Assembly (NCBI RefSeq): GCF_001424875.1
Contig: NZ_LMCT01000026.1
Span: forward strand, 2,024 to 45,427
Source of the DNA: Kitasatospora sp. Root107
GTDB taxonomy: Bacteria; Actinomycetota; Actinomycetes; Streptomycetales; Streptomycetaceae
Length of the DNA stretch: 43,404 nt
Reading direction: 5' to 3'
The position numbers and the translations under genes were made by a program. Below, one piece after another: positions 16,560 through 25,605 of the stretch; within the stretch, counting starts at the first letter, position 1, and the number at the start of each line of letters is the position of its first letter. A model generated the notes under the pieces. That model ran no database searches and was not told where the DNA came from. It saw only the letters and a program-made list of their open reading frames with translations.

Positions 16560-17401
16560 GCCCCGGCCTACCTCTCCAACGACCCCCGGTACGTGGAAGG
16601 TCGTCAACGTCATCGCGACCGGCGGCTGGCAGGGCGGCAGCGCGGGCGCGCTCGGGCAGAACATCGCGGGCGCGAACACCAACCGGCAGGTGGATCCCCT
16701 CTGGGAGCCGTACCTGATGGTCCATAAGGGAATGCTCGTCTGCTACTACGTCGAGCTGACCCAGAACATGGGCGGGGGCAATACGGAGATCGGCGGCGGA
16801 CGGCCGGGCATGGCCAACGTCGTCCGCACGACGGGCGGCAAGTGGCTGCTCCCGTACGAGTATTGGGGCGGCAGAGCCAACACCAGGTTCCGGATCGCCG
16901 ACGACCCGCTGACGTTCTTCACCGGATCGCCCACCGGCGACGCCGTCACCTCGTTGCCGGTCGACACCGGCTCCCGCCCACTCGCTACGGGCGGCAGCCC
17001 GGTCGTCATCAAGCTTCCCGGCGGGCGCCTGGTCCACAACGCCGCCGGCAGCGGCAACATCTGGGTCAACGAGAGCGGACGCAGCGACGGCGTGTGGAAG
17101 GAGTACCAGACCATCCTGGGCCCCGGTTACAGCCGCAACCTGCAGTACGTCGAGGGCACCGGCCGCATCTCGATCCTCCGCAACCAGGGCACCTCGACGC
17201 TCGCCTTCGCCGACATCGACCTCGGCCACTCGGACGGCGCCTATTATCAGCTGGTGAACCGCAAGACCGACCAGGTGATCGGCACCGGGAGCAGGGCCAA
17301 CGACGCGAACCTCGGCAACGGAGACGTTCCCGACGTCGTCCTGGAGAAGCCCGGCGCCGCGTCGAACCCGGACACCCAGGGAATGGGAACTCGTCCAGTA
17401 G
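16560..17401 (+). pseudogene. Secreted sialidase/glycosidase-like protein with ricin-type end, truncated
   Basis: A plus-strand frame without start encodes beta-propeller and lectin-like parts typical of large exported Streptomyces carbohydrate-active proteins. It contains LWEPYLMVHKGMLVCYY, IGGGRPGMANVVRTTGGKWL, PYEYWGGRANTRFRIADDPL, GYSRNLQYVEGTGRISILRN, then the ricin-like YYQLVNRKTDQVIGTG. The N-terminal half is missing. A block after LVCYY seems deleted, and the last residues (WELVQ, stop at 17399-17401) are in another frame. It lies in the same long open frame as the alditol oxidase, but the two are unrelated genes. Confidence 0.65.
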
Positions 17402-17505
17402 GCCGACACGACCGACCAGTTGGCATCCGGCGACCGGCCCTCTGGATCGGCCGCCGGAAGCGCATCCCGCATGACGACGATCCCCCACCCGAGGAGCAGG
17501 TACCC

Positions 17506-18765
17506 ATGACCGTGGCCACGACCAACTGGGCCGGGAACATCACCTTCAACGCCGAACGGTTCCACCAGCCCGCATCCGTCGTCGAATTGCAGGAGATCAC
17601 CGCCAAGAGCCGCTCGCTCCGGGTGCTCGGCACCGGCCACTCCTTCAACACCATCGCCGACACCTGGGACGACCTGGTCTCCCTCGCCCGCCTGCCGCGC
17701 ACGATGGAACTGGACGAACGGGCCGCCACCGTCACCGTCGGTGCGGGCCTGCGATTCGGTGAACTCACCGGCACCCTGCACCAGGCGGGCTTCGCCCTGC
17801 ACAACCTCGGGTCACTGCCGCACATCTCGGTCGCAGGCGCCTGCGCCACCGGCACCCACGGCTCGGGCAACCGCAACGGCAACCTGGCCACCGCCGTCCG
17901 CTCGCTCGAACTCGTCCAGGCCGACGGCGAGTTGCTCACCATCGGGCGCGACGACCCCCGCTTCCCCGGCTCGGTGGTGGCGCTCGGCGCCCTCGGCGCG
18001 GTCACCCGGCTGACCCTGGACCTGGTGCCCGCGTTCGAGCTCCGCCAGTGGGTCTACGAGGACCTGCCGGTCGCCGAACTGCGCGAACACTTCGACGAGT
18101 TGACGGCGGCAGCGTACAGCGTCAGCCTCTTCACCGACTGGCGCGGTGACCGGATCAACCAGGTCTGGGTCAAGCGGTCCGACGGCCAGGACGCTGCGCC
18201 GCACTGGTACGGCGCCACGCTCGCGGACGGCCCGCGCCACCCCGTACCGGGAATACCGGCCGAGCCCTGCACCGAACAGCTCGGTGTCCCCGGCCCCTGG
18301 TACGACCGACTCCCGCACTTCCGGCTCGACTTCACCCCGAGCAGCGGCGACGAGCTCCAGTCCGAGTACTTCGTCGCCCGCGCCGACGCCGTCGCCGCTT
18401 TCGACGCCCTGGACGCGATCCGGGACCGGATTGCGCCCGCACTGCAGATCAGCGAGATCCGCACGGTCGCGGCCGACGGTCTCTGGCTCAGCCCGGCCTT
18501 CGAGCGGGACACCGTCGCCTTCCACTTCACCTGGCACCCCGCCCCGGCGGCCGTCGCGGATGCCGTCCGGGCGATCGAGCAGGCACTGGCACCCTTCGGC
18601 GCGCGGCCGCACTGGGGCAAAGTGTTCAGCACCGCCCCGCAGGAGATCCGCGAACTCTACCGCCGCTACGGCGACTTCGAGGGTCTGCTGGCTCAGCTCG
18701 ACCCGGCCGGGAAGTTCCGCAACGAGTTCATCGCACGTCACTTCCCGGCCGACGGCCGGGTGTGA
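17506..18765 (+). CDS. Alditol oxidase (AldO-like), FAD-dependent
   Basis: 419 aa, matching the length of Streptomyces alditol/xylitol oxidase. The N-terminal FAD-binding PCMH domain contains TNWAGNITF and LRVLGTGHSFN, where His45 is the likely covalent FAD attachment site. It also has LGSLPHISVAGACATGTHGS and LGALGAVTRLTLDL. The C-terminal ALO domain contains AAYSVSLFTDWRGDRINQVW, LPHFRLDFTPSSGDELQSEY, ISEIRTVAADGLWLSPAFER and RPHWGKVF, which carry substrate-site residues. Expected reaction: oxidation of a polyol terminal hydroxyl with O2, giving an aldose and H2O2. ATG 17506 follows GAGGAG by 9 bases, though the frame is open far upstream. Confidence 0.9.
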   Translation: MTVATTNWAGNITFNAERFHQPASVVELQEITAKSRSLRVLGTGHSFNTIADTWDDLVSLARLPRTMELDERAATVTVGAGLRFGELTGTLHQAGFALHNLGSLPHISVAGACATGTHGSGNRNGNLATAVRSLELVQADGELLTIGRDDPRFPGSVVALGALGAVTRLTLDLVPAFELRQWVYEDLPVAELREHFDELTAAAYSVSLFTDWRGDRINQVWVKRSDGQDAAPHWYGATLADGPRHPVPGIPAEPCTEQLGVPGPWYDRLPHFRLDFTPSSGDELQSEYFVARADAVAAFDALDAIRDRIAPALQISEIRTVAADGLWLSPAFERDTVAFHFTWHPAPAAVADAVRAIEQALAPFGARPHWGKVFSTAPQEIRELYRRYGDFEGLLAQLDPAGKFRNEFIARHFPADGRV

Positions 18766-18774
18766 GTCCCCGCC

Positions 18775-18960
18775 CTACCCCTGTGCCAGGACCGCTGCCT
18801 CGCGGGCGTCGAGCCGTGCCAGCAGTGCCTGCAACGCCGCCATCGGCCGACCCTGGCGTCGGCCTTCGGCGAGGCAGCTACGTAGCCCTTCGACGTCCTG
18901 TGCGTGCACCTTGCCGCCGTGGTAGAAGCGGTTGAACGCCTGGTAGTCGAGCGGCAGCAT
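18775..18960 (-). pseudogene. C-terminal fragment of an unidentified protein
   Basis: A convergent minus-strand frame of ~61 residues (LPLDYQAFNRFYHGGKVHAQ, then AALQALLARLDAREAAVLAQ, stop at 18775) has coding composition. It starts exactly where the plus-strand secreted-module fragment begins, so its 5' part has been lost at the ~18960 junction. A small intact ORF from ATG 18960 is possible but less likely. Family not recognised. Confidence 0.4.
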
Positions 18961-18961
18961 C

Positions 18962-19273
18962 TCCCGCTACATGCTGGCCGCCTCGGTGCGCGGCCCGTAC
19001 GTGTTCGCGGGCGTCTCCGGCACCGGCACCGAGTCCGTCGCCACCTGGTCGAACCAGGGCGACTGGAACGACCTGACGGTGCAGGTCACCACCGGCGCGG
19101 ACACCACCGAACTGACCGTGTACTTCCACGGCTGGTACGAGCAGGCGCCCTACAGTGTGCGATGGGTCTCCCTCAGCGGCCCCGGCGTCCCCCCGAGCCC
19201 CTGTGGCGAGCCCGGCCCGCCTCCGGCATCCCCCTCGCCCACCCCCAGCTGCTCGCGCACGTACGGTCCCTGA
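18962..19273 (+). pseudogene. Secreted beta-sandwich module, copy 1 (5' truncated)
   Basis: The frame enters at the junction ~18962 with SRYMLAASVRGPYVFAGVSG, then TELTVYFHGWYEQAPYSVRW and VSLSGPG. This is a carbohydrate-binding-like beta-sandwich repeat found at the ends of exported Streptomyces hydrolases, followed by a Pro/Ser/Thr linker (PPASPSPTPSCSRTYGP). No signal peptide or start. Homologous to the module just downstream. Confidence 0.55.
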
Positions 19274-19323
19274 CCGTCCGTCGGCTTCTCGCACCGCCCG
19301 GACACCCGCACATCGGAGACGTC

Positions 19324-19773
19324 ATGCGCTCATCCGCCCACGGCGGCGGCCCGCTCGGCGCGGCCGTCGAGGGCCACCCCGGTGGACACGACTACGCGGG
19401 CTGCTCCCAGAAGGTCTCGGTCGTGGCCGGCACCAGCTACGACTTCTCGGCGTACGTGTCCGGCGCGTACGCCTTCGTGCGCGTCACCGGCACCGGTACC
19501 GGCAGCGGAGAGGTGCAGCTCTGGGCCAACGGGCCGGACTGGACCGGGCTGCGGACGACCGTCGCCGTCGGCAACGTCCATGTGGTGACCGTCCACTTCC
19601 ACGGCTGGTACGGCCAGGACCGCTACCGGATCAGCCGTATCTCGCTGGTCGGGCCGATGTACCCCGACCCGTGCGCCACCGCCACGGCCGGACCGACCTC
19701 GACCCCGACCTGCCTGCCCCGGCCGGTGGCACCCTCGAGCGCCCCCGACAGCCCCCACCCCAGCACAACCTGA
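19324..19773 (+). pseudogene. Secreted beta-sandwich module, copy 2
   Basis: Contains the same module as the preceding fragment: YDFSAYVSGAYAFVRVTGTG, VVTVHFHGWYGQDRYRISRI, SLVGP, and again a linker with Thr/Pro and a lone Cys. The ATG at 19324 gives no signal peptide, so this is likely another remnant of the same or a related exported protein rather than an independent gene. The two copies preserve the core (HGWY-x-Q-x-x-Y) but differ widely elsewhere. Confidence 0.5.
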
Positions 19774-19799
19774 CGAACCGGCAGGTATGGGCGGGACTG

Positions 19800-20567
19800 T
19801 CAGGCGATGGTGATGTCGACGGTGCCGGTGTCGAGGGAGTAGTAGGCGCCGACGATCTGGGTGCCGTCGCCGACGCCGCTCAGAAGTGGGTCCTGCCGGA
19901 GCTGGGCGACTACGAGTTTGGTCTGCTCGCGCACGGTGTTGTCGATTTGGTCGCCGGGCAGGTTCTTCGCTGCGTGGTAGGCGGGGGTGAGGGCGTCGAC
20001 GATTTTCTGGAGCCGTCCGGGGACGGTCGAGCCGTTGTTGAGGGCCCGGACCGTGGTGGTCACCGCGCCGCAGCGTTGGTGGCCCAGGACCAGGATCAGC
20101 GGTGTCTGGGCTTCCTCTGAGCCGTAGTCAGAGGCTCCCTCGATCAGGTCGTCGTTGGTCTGGCCGGCTGTGCGCACCACGAACAGGTCTCCGAGGCCGA
20201 CGTCGAAGAGCAGTTCCGGTGGTACGCGGGAGTCGATACAGCTGAACACGGTGGCCAGGGGGCGCTGCTTCGTGGCGACCTCCGTTCTCCGGGCCACACT
20301 CTGGTGGGGATGTGTCGAGTTTCCTGCAATCCAGCGCGCGTTGCCCTCGTGCAGGGTCTGCAGGACCTGGGCCGGGGTGAGTGGTGCGCCGGCCGGGGAC
20401 GGGGCTGCCGACGTAGGCGGCTCGGCTGTACGGCGCCGACCAGGGGCGGCGGCTGGCAGGTCGCCCAGTACCGGTGCCAGCGCGAGCGCCACTGCGCCAC
20501 CGAGCATCAGGCGCCGACGGACGGAGGAAGGTCTGTCGGCGGGCAAAGGGGCGTGGTAACCGGGCAT
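19800..20567 (-). CDS. Exported beta-class carbonic anhydrase
   Basis: 255 aa. Zinc ligands of beta-carbonic anhydrase are all present: Cys110 and Asp112 in FSCIDSRVPPELLFD (with Arg114), and His163 and Cys166 in LVLGHQRCGAV. The N-terminus has a twin-arginine-type stretch (SSVRRRLMLGGAVALALAPV) followed by a Pro/Ala-rich linker, so the enzyme should act outside the membrane, converting CO2 and bicarbonate. ATG 20567 follows AGGAG by 8 bases. Downstream partner of the roadblock-like gene on the same strand (gap 152) and divergent from the ArsR/SulP operon, suggesting supply of bicarbonate to the transporter. Confidence 0.9.
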   Translation of the reverse strand: MPGYHAPLPADRPSSVRRRLMLGGAVALALAPVLGDLPAAAPGRRRTAEPPTSAAPSPAGAPLTPAQVLQTLHEGNARWIAGNSTHPHQSVARRTEVATKQRPLATVFSCIDSRVPPELLFDVGLGDLFVVRTAGQTNDDLIEGASDYGSEEAQTPLILVLGHQRCGAVTTTVRALNNGSTVPGRLQKIVDALTPAYHAAKNLPGDQIDNTVREQTKLVVAQLRQDPLLSGVGDGTQIVGAYYSLDTGTVDITIA

Positions 20568-20719
20568 GTTGTTCACTCCTGAGCGGTGGCGGCCTGGCCC
20601 ATGCCGGTTCGCTGCCACCGCGCGTGGTCGGTGGGCGGCTCGCGTGGCCCTGCGCTGGGAGGCGGAGCTCCACTTGGCTGGCCAGCCCGGGTCGCGCCCG
20701 GCGCGGACCGCAGGCGTCG

Positions 20720-21091
20720 TCACATCTCGAGTTCGGTTTCGATGCGGCGTGCGTGGTGGCGTGCCATGGCGAGGTTGGCGCGGGCGCGGTCCAGGATCAG
20801 GTAGAGGAACAGTCCGTTTCCGCCGGGGCGGGTGAGCGGGCGGATGAGGTGGTACTGGCTGGTCAGGGTGGTCAGGGTGTCTTCGAGGCCCTGGTCGTGC
20901 AGGCCGAGCAGGTCCAGGCTGCGCCGGGTGGCGCGGACGATGTCGGTGCTGCCGGCCGCCGCGAGCGGGAGGTCGAGGTTGGCACCGCCGAGGGTGCCCA
21001 GGGTCATGCCGCTCTCGGCGTCGACGATGGCCGCGCCGATCGCGCCGTCGATGGCCAGCGCCTCCTTGAGGGCGGTTTCGATGCTCAACAC
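20720..21091 (-). CDS. Roadblock/LC7-like small protein
   Basis: 123 aa. Pattern of a roadblock/longin-type domain: IETALKEALAIDGAIGAAIV, DAESGMTLGTLGG, then a central helix and the strand GLFLYLILDRARANLAMARH. GTG 21091 is preceded by GGAGGAA at 9 bases. In actinobacteria such proteins usually serve GTPase/histidine-kinase conservon systems; here no GTPase is nearby, so the role is open. Its position between carbonic anhydrase and ArsR/SulP argues for a regulatory link. Divergent from the ArsR gene with ~270 bases between. Confidence 0.65.
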   Translation of the reverse strand: MLSIETALKEALAIDGAIGAAIVDAESGMTLGTLGGANLDLPLAAAGSTDIVRATRRSLDLLGLHDQGLEDTLTTLTSQYHLIRPLTRPGGNGLFLYLILDRARANLAMARHHARRIETELEM

Positions 21092-21267
21092 GTGGCAGTT
21101 CCTCCGGAGCCGTTGGCGGTGCTGGCCGGGCTGCCGGAGCTGGTGGGCGCCCGCAGCCGCATGTGATCTGGAGGTTACGGACCCGGTCGTCGGTGATCCG
21201 AAGGATGCGCGGTACTGACCGGAACCGGATGAATGCGGACCGATCATGGCTTGCAATGACTGGAACT

Positions 21268-21281
21268 TGAAGAACTCTTCA
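21268..21281. promoter_or_regulatory. Palindrome upstream of arsR/SulP operon
   Basis: TGAAGA-AC-TCTTCA, a perfect 6-base dyad in an AT-richer island between the divergent roadblock-like and ArsR-side genes. ArsR-type repressors bind short dyads overlapping promoters, so this is a candidate operator. Confidence 0.45.
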
Positions 21282-21359
21282 CATTCATAGATGCTTCTTT
21301 CGTAACCACGTTGAGCGGTGCGGCCGGGGCCGGGAGGCGACGGCACGGGGAGGACGACT

Positions 21360-21541
21360 GTGAGCGAGATGTTCGGCCAGGAGCTGCACGCGCAGCTTGA
21401 CCAGGCGCGCGAGGAGCTCGCCCTGGCGAGGGCGGCAGGTGACGAGGACGGCATGCAGGCGTACGCGGGGTGCTGCGGCTCGCCGCCCACCACGGCGTGC
21501 AGCTGCCGCACGAGACGCAGGAAGAGGACGGCGAGAGCTGA
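21360..21541 (+). pseudogene. Small helical protein coupled to arsR, frameshifted
   Basis: GTG 21360 opens SEMFGQELHAQLDQAREEL, then ALARAAGDEDGMQAYAG. The coding signal continues in a second frame as VLRLAAHHGVQLPHETQEED with TGA at 21539-21541, overlapping the ArsR ATG. Restoring one G in the GGGG run at ~21468 would give a continuous ~61-residue protein. Function unknown; the stop-start overlap with arsR suggests a genuine operon member, and the break may be a sequence error. Confidence 0.5.
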
Positions 21542-21888
21542 TGGCCACACCGCTCTACCAGGCGAAGGCGGAGTTCTTCCGCACCCTCGGGCACCCCGCC
21601 CGCATCCGGGTCCTGGAGATCCTGCAGGACGGCCCGCGCCCGGTACGCGACCTGCTCGCCGAGATCGAGATCGAACCCTCCAGCCTCTCCCAGCAGCTCG
21701 CCGTGCTCCGCCGTACCCAGATGGTCACCGCCACCCGCGAGGGCAACACGGTCGTCTACGCCCTCAGTACCCCTGACGTGGCCGAACTGCTCCGGACCGC
21801 GCGCCGCATCCTGACGGAGATGATCACCGATCAGGGCGAACTACTCGCCGAGCTGCGCGAGCGCAATGCCAGGGCGAGCAGCGCATGA
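21541..21888 (+). CDS. ArsR family transcriptional regulator (copy 1)
   Basis: 115 aa winged-helix repressor. Shows the ArsR order AEFFRTLGHPARIRVLEIL, LLAEIEIEPSSLSQQLAVLR (recognition helix), and wing REGNTVVYALSTPDVAELL. It has no Cys metal-binding box, so the signal is probably not a thiophilic metal. It overlaps the SulP gene by 4 bases (ATGA) and starts at the stop of the small upstream ORF. Closely similar along its length to the second ArsR protein at 29055-29486. Confidence 0.88.
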   Translation: MATPLYQAKAEFFRTLGHPARIRVLEILQDGPRPVRDLLAEIEIEPSSLSQQLAVLRRTQMVTATREGNTVVYALSTPDVAELLRTARRILTEMITDQGELLAELRERNARASSA

Positions 21889-23600
21889 GCGCGACCGCCG
21901 CACCGCCCGGCCCGCTCGGCCGGGTCCGGGCCCGGGTGCGGGCGGTGCTGCCCGACCGGATGGCGCTCGCCTCGATGGGCCGCTCCCCGCGTAAGGATCT
22001 GATCGCCGGGCTGACGGTGGCGGTCGTCGCGCTGCCGCTCGCACTCGGTTTCGGGGTCGCCTCCGGTGCCGGGGCCGAAGCGGGCCTGGCCACCGCCGTC
22101 ATCGCCGGCGCGCTGGCCGCGGTGTTCGGCGGCTCGAACTTTCAGGTGAGCGGGCCGACCGGCGCGATGACCGTGGTGCTGGTGCCGATCGTCCACGAGT
22201 TCGGCGCCTCCGGGGTGCTGACGGTGGGTCTGCTCGCCGGGCTGCTGCTGATCGCCCTCGCGCTGGGCGGGGCGGGCCGGTTCATGGCCTATGTGCCGGC
22301 CCCGGTGGTGGAGGGTTTCACCGTCGGCATCGCCGGTGTGATCGGCCTGCAGCAGGTCCCCGCCGCCCTGGGCGTGCCGCCGGGCGAGGCTTCGAGCGTG
22401 GTGGTCGCCGCTGTTCAGGCGACCGCCGACTTCGTTGGCGACCCGGATGTCTGGGCTCTGCTGCTGGCCGCCGGGGTGGCCCTGGTGATGCTGGTCGGCG
22501 CCCGACTGCGTCCGGGGGTTCCGTTCTCGCTGCTGGCGGTGGTCGCCGCGACGCTGGTGGCGACCTTCGCGCACCTGGACGTTGCGACGATCGGGCACCT
22601 GCCCGCCGGGTTGCCGCTGCCCTCCCTCGGCTTCCTCGACGTCGGCGCCGTACCCCACCTGGCTACGGCGGCGCTGGCCGTCGCCGCGCTGGCCGCGCTC
22701 GAGTCGCTGATGTCCGCGACCGCCGCGGACGCGATGAGCGTCTCCGAGCGGCACGACAGCGACCGCGAACTGTTCGGGCAGGGCCTGGCCAACATCGTCG
22801 CCCCGCTGTTCGGCGGCGTCGCCGCGACCGGCGCGATCGCCCGTACCGCCGTCAACGTCCGCTCCGGCGCCGCCTCCCGCCTCGCCGCCCTGGTGCACGC
22901 CGCCGTCCTCGCGCTGGTGGTCTTCGCCGCCGCCCCCCTGGTCTCCGGCATCCCCCTCGCGGCGCTGGCCGGCGTACTGATCGCCACCGCGATCCGCATG
23001 GTCGAGGTCGCCTCGCTGCGGGCGCTGGCCCGCAGCGGCCGCGGCGAGGCTGCCATCCTCGTGCTGACCGCGAGTGCGACGCTGGCCTTCGACCTGGTGA
23101 CCGCCGTCATCGTCGGCCTGGTCGTCGCGAGCGTCCTGGCGCTACGTCAGGTCGCCCGCGCCGCCACCCTCGAGCAAGTGCCGCTCCACGAAGGCCTGGC
23201 ACCCGCCGATCACCACGAGGAGGAACAGGCGCTGCTCGCCGAGCACATCGCGGCCTACCGGATCGACGGGCCGCTGTTCTTCGCCGCCGCCCACCGCTTC
23301 CTGCTCCAGCTCGCCGAAACCACCGACGTCAAGGTCGTCGTCCTGCGCCTCTCCCGGGTCAGCGCCATCGACGCCACCGGCGCCCTGGTCCTGGGCGACG
23401 TCATCGCCAAACTGCGCCGCCATCACGTCCTGGTGCTGGTGTCGGGCGTGCAGGACGAACACCTCAAGACCCTGGACGCCCTCGGCGTGCTGACCGAACT
23501 ACGGGACGAGGGCCGGGTGTTCGCCGCGACACCGGAGGCCATCGCGTACGCCCGCAAGTACCTGCACACCACCGGCGCCCTGAACGGACCCGCCGAATGA
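21885..23600 (+). CDS. SulP family anion transporter with STAS domain
   Basis: 571 aa. SLC26/SulP membrane domain with KDLIAGLTVAVVALPLALGF, VFGGSNFQVSGPTGAMTVVL, EGFTVGIAGVIGLQQVP and a DTTSN-like segment SATAADAMSVSERHDSDREL. About a dozen hydrophobic helices are followed by a cytoplasmic STAS domain (VVVLRLSRVSAIDATGALVL). Likely Na+ or H+ coupled uptake of bicarbonate or sulfate. Translationally coupled to the ArsR gene. An exported carbonic anhydrase is encoded nearby, which favours bicarbonate (known SulP proteins are sometimes fused to carbonic anhydrase). Substrate remains inference. Confidence 0.9.
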   Translation: MSATAAPPGPLGRVRARVRAVLPDRMALASMGRSPRKDLIAGLTVAVVALPLALGFGVASGAGAEAGLATAVIAGALAAVFGGSNFQVSGPTGAMTVVLVPIVHEFGASGVLTVGLLAGLLLIALALGGAGRFMAYVPAPVVEGFTVGIAGVIGLQQVPAALGVPPGEASSVVVAAVQATADFVGDPDVWALLLAAGVALVMLVGARLRPGVPFSLLAVVAATLVATFAHLDVATIGHLPAGLPLPSLGFLDVGAVPHLATAALAVAALAALESLMSATAADAMSVSERHDSDRELFGQGLANIVAPLFGGVAATGAIARTAVNVRSGAASRLAALVHAAVLALVVFAAAPLVSGIPLAALAGVLIATAIRMVEVASLRALARSGRGEAAILVLTASATLAFDLVTAVIVGLVVASVLALRQVARAATLEQVPLHEGLAPADHHEEEQALLAEHIAAYRIDGPLFFAAAHRFLLQLAETTDVKVVVLRLSRVSAIDATGALVLGDVIAKLRRHHVLVLVSGVQDEHLKTLDALGVLTELRDEGRVFAATPEAIAYARKYLHTTGALNGPAE

Positions 23601-23640
23601 AGCCACACTCCTCGAAGGACCTCACTGCCGGGAGCGTCCG

Positions 23641-24108
23641 GTGAGCGGCGGCTGGAGCCGCCGCCACAAACGGCCCCAGAACCCGCCGCCCGCCCCGGCC
23701 TCCGTGCCCGCGGGCAGGCACTACAACCTGATCGCCGCGAACCGGCCCGCCGCGGTCTCACTGTTCCGAGGGGCGACGAAGACCTGCTTCACCGTATGGG
23801 GTGTGGCACCGAACGCCGTCGTGCTGGACGCCGCCCTGCTGATCGTCACCGAGCTGGCCGTCAACTGCGTACGGCACGCGGCCGGCAATTCCCCGAACAC
23901 CGAACTGATCCTCGACTTCGGCGGCGGAAACCTCCAGGTCGCGGTCGCCGACACCCACCCGTGGGTACCCGGCACCCTGCCCGCCAGCGGTGGCCTGCGG
24001 GTCATCGACGACCTCGTCCGCGACTTCGACGGCCACCTGATCGTCAACCTCGCCGACACCGGCCCGGGCAAGACCATCCGCGTGGTCCTGCCCGTCACCG
24101 CCTCGTAG
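23641..24108 (+). CDS. HATPase-fold protein (anti-sigma-factor kinase-like)
   Basis: 155 aa. GHKL-type ATP-binding fold resembling RsbW/SpoIIAB. The N-box is VTELAVNCVRHAAG with Glu71 and Asn75, followed by LQVAVADTHPWVPG in place of the G1 box, and SGGLRVIDDLVRDFDGH as the G2 region. The N-terminus is a basic, Pro-rich extension. GTG 23641 is 40 bases after SulP in the same direction, so co-transcription is likely. Family members regulate sigma factors or anti-anti-sigma STAS proteins by phosphorylation; a STAS protein gene lies 4.5 kb downstream. Confidence 0.75.
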   Translation: MSGGWSRRHKRPQNPPPAPASVPAGRHYNLIAANRPAAVSLFRGATKTCFTVWGVAPNAVVLDAALLIVTELAVNCVRHAAGNSPNTELILDFGGGNLQVAVADTHPWVPGTLPASGGLRVIDDLVRDFDGHLIVNLADTGPGKTIRVVLPVTAS

Positions 24109-24233
24109 AGCCGCCGACCCAAATGACCAACCCCTTGCACTTCGAGACCACCCTCCACGACGACCACGGCAACCCCAGCCCACCACGGGTCGTCGACCCG
24201 GCGGCCCGCAAACGACGACCAGGAGCAGCAGCT

Positions 24234-24365
24234 GTGAGCGACGCCATCCGCGACGAGAAGTCCAAGCGCAAAGCCATGATCGTCCGGGCCTGCATCTACA
24301 TTGCCGGCACCCACCTGTTCGCCGGCTTCGTGATCCTCCTCTTCGCCCTCGGCAACCGCCACTGA
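24234..24365 (+). CDS. DUF6126-like single-pass membrane micro-protein
   Basis: 43 aa: a charged N-terminus (DEKSKRKAMIVRACIYI) followed by one transmembrane helix (GTHLFAGFVILLFALG). GTG 24234 has AGGAG 8 bases upstream. An in-frame ATG at 24123 would add 37 residues but lacks a ribosome site. Family known as small actinobacterial membrane proteins of unknown function, usually found next to regulatory genes. Confidence 0.65.
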   Translation: MSDAIRDEKSKRKAMIVRACIYIAGTHLFAGFVILLFALGNRH

Positions 24366-24481
24366 CCGGTCCTTCGCACCACCCACCGACCCCGCAGCTC
24401 CGACCGTGAACTGCCAGCCCGGACCCGGGCCGGGCCACCCCCGCCCACGGCCAGCGGCATCGGCTTCCGGGCGGAGGTGCG

Positions 24482-24676
24482 ATGCCCCGCCCGATCCCCC
24501 CGCTCACCCGGGCCGCCGCCGTCCTGCGACTGCTCGCCGACGGCGGACGCCACCGGGCCCTGGCCGACATCGCAGGTGCCCTCCGCCTGCCCAACGACAC
24601 CGCCCGCGACATCCTTGGCACGTTGCCCCGCCTGAGCACCTCTGATCCAGCCCGATGGGGCGTGATCAGCAGGTAG
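24482..24676 (+). pseudogene. IclR-type regulator, N-terminal HTH fragment
   Basis: LTRAAAVLRLLADGGRH, then ALADIAGALRLPNDTARDIL form the winged HTH start of an IclR regulator. After GTL the sequence loses similarity and ends at 24676, overlapping the tail of the convergent GNAT gene. The ~170-residue effector domain is absent. Probably inactive. Confidence 0.6.
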
Positions 24677-25283
24677 CTTCGGGGTGGCCCTGGTGGTGCT
24701 TCCACTCGGGAGCAAGGACGGACATCATGACGTAGTCCACCCACGCGCCGTCATACAGCACGGCATCGCGCTGGATCCCCTCCACGACGAAGCCCGCCTT
24801 TTCGTAGGCACGGCGGGCTCGCGGGTTGAAAGCGAGCACCTGCAGCGAGATCCGGTGCAGGCCGAGCCGCTCGAAGCCGTGGCCGACGATCAGCCTCAGT
24901 GCCTCGGTACCCAGCCCACGGTCCTGTCCGGCTGAGGTCAGTGCTATCCGGAAGCTGCAGCTGCGGTTGCCGCTGTCCCATTCGTTGAGCACCGCCTCGC
25001 CCACGCAGTCGCCTGTCGTCAGGTCGACCACAGCGAGGTCCAGCCGGTCCGTCTGCTCGTGACGGGTGCCGTACCACGCGCGCATCCGTTCCTCGGCGGC
25101 TTCGTCCCACGGCTCAGGATCTCCCGGTTCGTGGACACTGCCGGTCAGGCGGCCCACCTCCGGATCCTGGAGCAACCAGCGAAGAGCGGGAGCATCCTCC
25201 TCCAGGAGGAAGGAGCGCAACAACACCTTCTCCCCTGCGAGTGTGGGTTTGACCGAGAAGTCCGTTCGCGGAAGATCGTTCAC
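24666..25283 (-). CDS. GNAT family N-acetyltransferase (RimJ/RimL-like)
   Basis: 205 aa. GNAT fold of the RimJ/RimL type: VLLRSFLLEEDAPALRWLLQ, LDLAVVDLTTGDCVGEAVLN, the acetyl-CoA pyrophosphate loop in SAGQDRGLGTEALRLIV, and the signature RISLQVLAFNPRARRAYEKA with GFVVEGIQRD. Likely acetylates an amino group of a protein N-terminus or small molecule. GTG 25283 is chosen by homology; an upstream start at 25382 is possible and neither has a strong ribosome site. Convergent with the IclR remnant. Confidence 0.85.
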   Translation of the reverse strand: MNDLPRTDFSVKPTLAGEKVLLRSFLLEEDAPALRWLLQDPEVGRLTGSVHEPGDPEPWDEAAEERMRAWYGTRHEQTDRLDLAVVDLTTGDCVGEAVLNEWDSGNRSCSFRIALTSAGQDRGLGTEALRLIVGHGFERLGLHRISLQVLAFNPRARRAYEKAGFVVEGIQRDAVLYDGAWVDYVMMSVLAPEWKHHQGHPEATC

Positions 25284-25605
25284 GCGGCGATTGTGGGACG
25301 CCCGAGGCGGCCACGACAACTGAGTTCCCAGTCCCTTGTGCACCGATCGCAGCAACAGCGCGACCAGAACGTCAGAACTCACCGTCCGGTGGGAGCAGTG
25401 AGTACCTGCTGTCTGAACCTCAACTGCGTGTTCGCCCAGGTCAGGAATCCAATGGGCCGGGAATCAGAGGCCGTTGGCGGGGCGGATCGGGGAAGTGAGG
25501 AGGAAGAGCACCCGGCCGCAGAACTTGCGCCGGCCACACCCCTCATACGTGGCCGCGATGAGCGGCCGGCCCAGCTCTCGTGGATGCGGCCTTGCCTGAC
25601 AGCCC
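25284..25605. other. Stretch without a supported gene
   Basis: Lies upstream of the GNAT gene and downstream of gcvH. No frame with homology was found. Confidence 0.3.

Noticed and set aside
16129..17802. Minus-strand open frame of 557 codons as one protein
   Set aside because: Only its last ~96 residues are real (Mrr fragment); the rest is antisense to the glycosidase-like fragment and alditol oxidase.
16126..18765. Glycosidase-like and alditol oxidase parts as one fused 879-residue protein
   Set aside because: A good ribosome site and the natural AldO N-terminus occur at 17506. The first part ends naturally in another frame at 17401, so the shared open frame is accidental.
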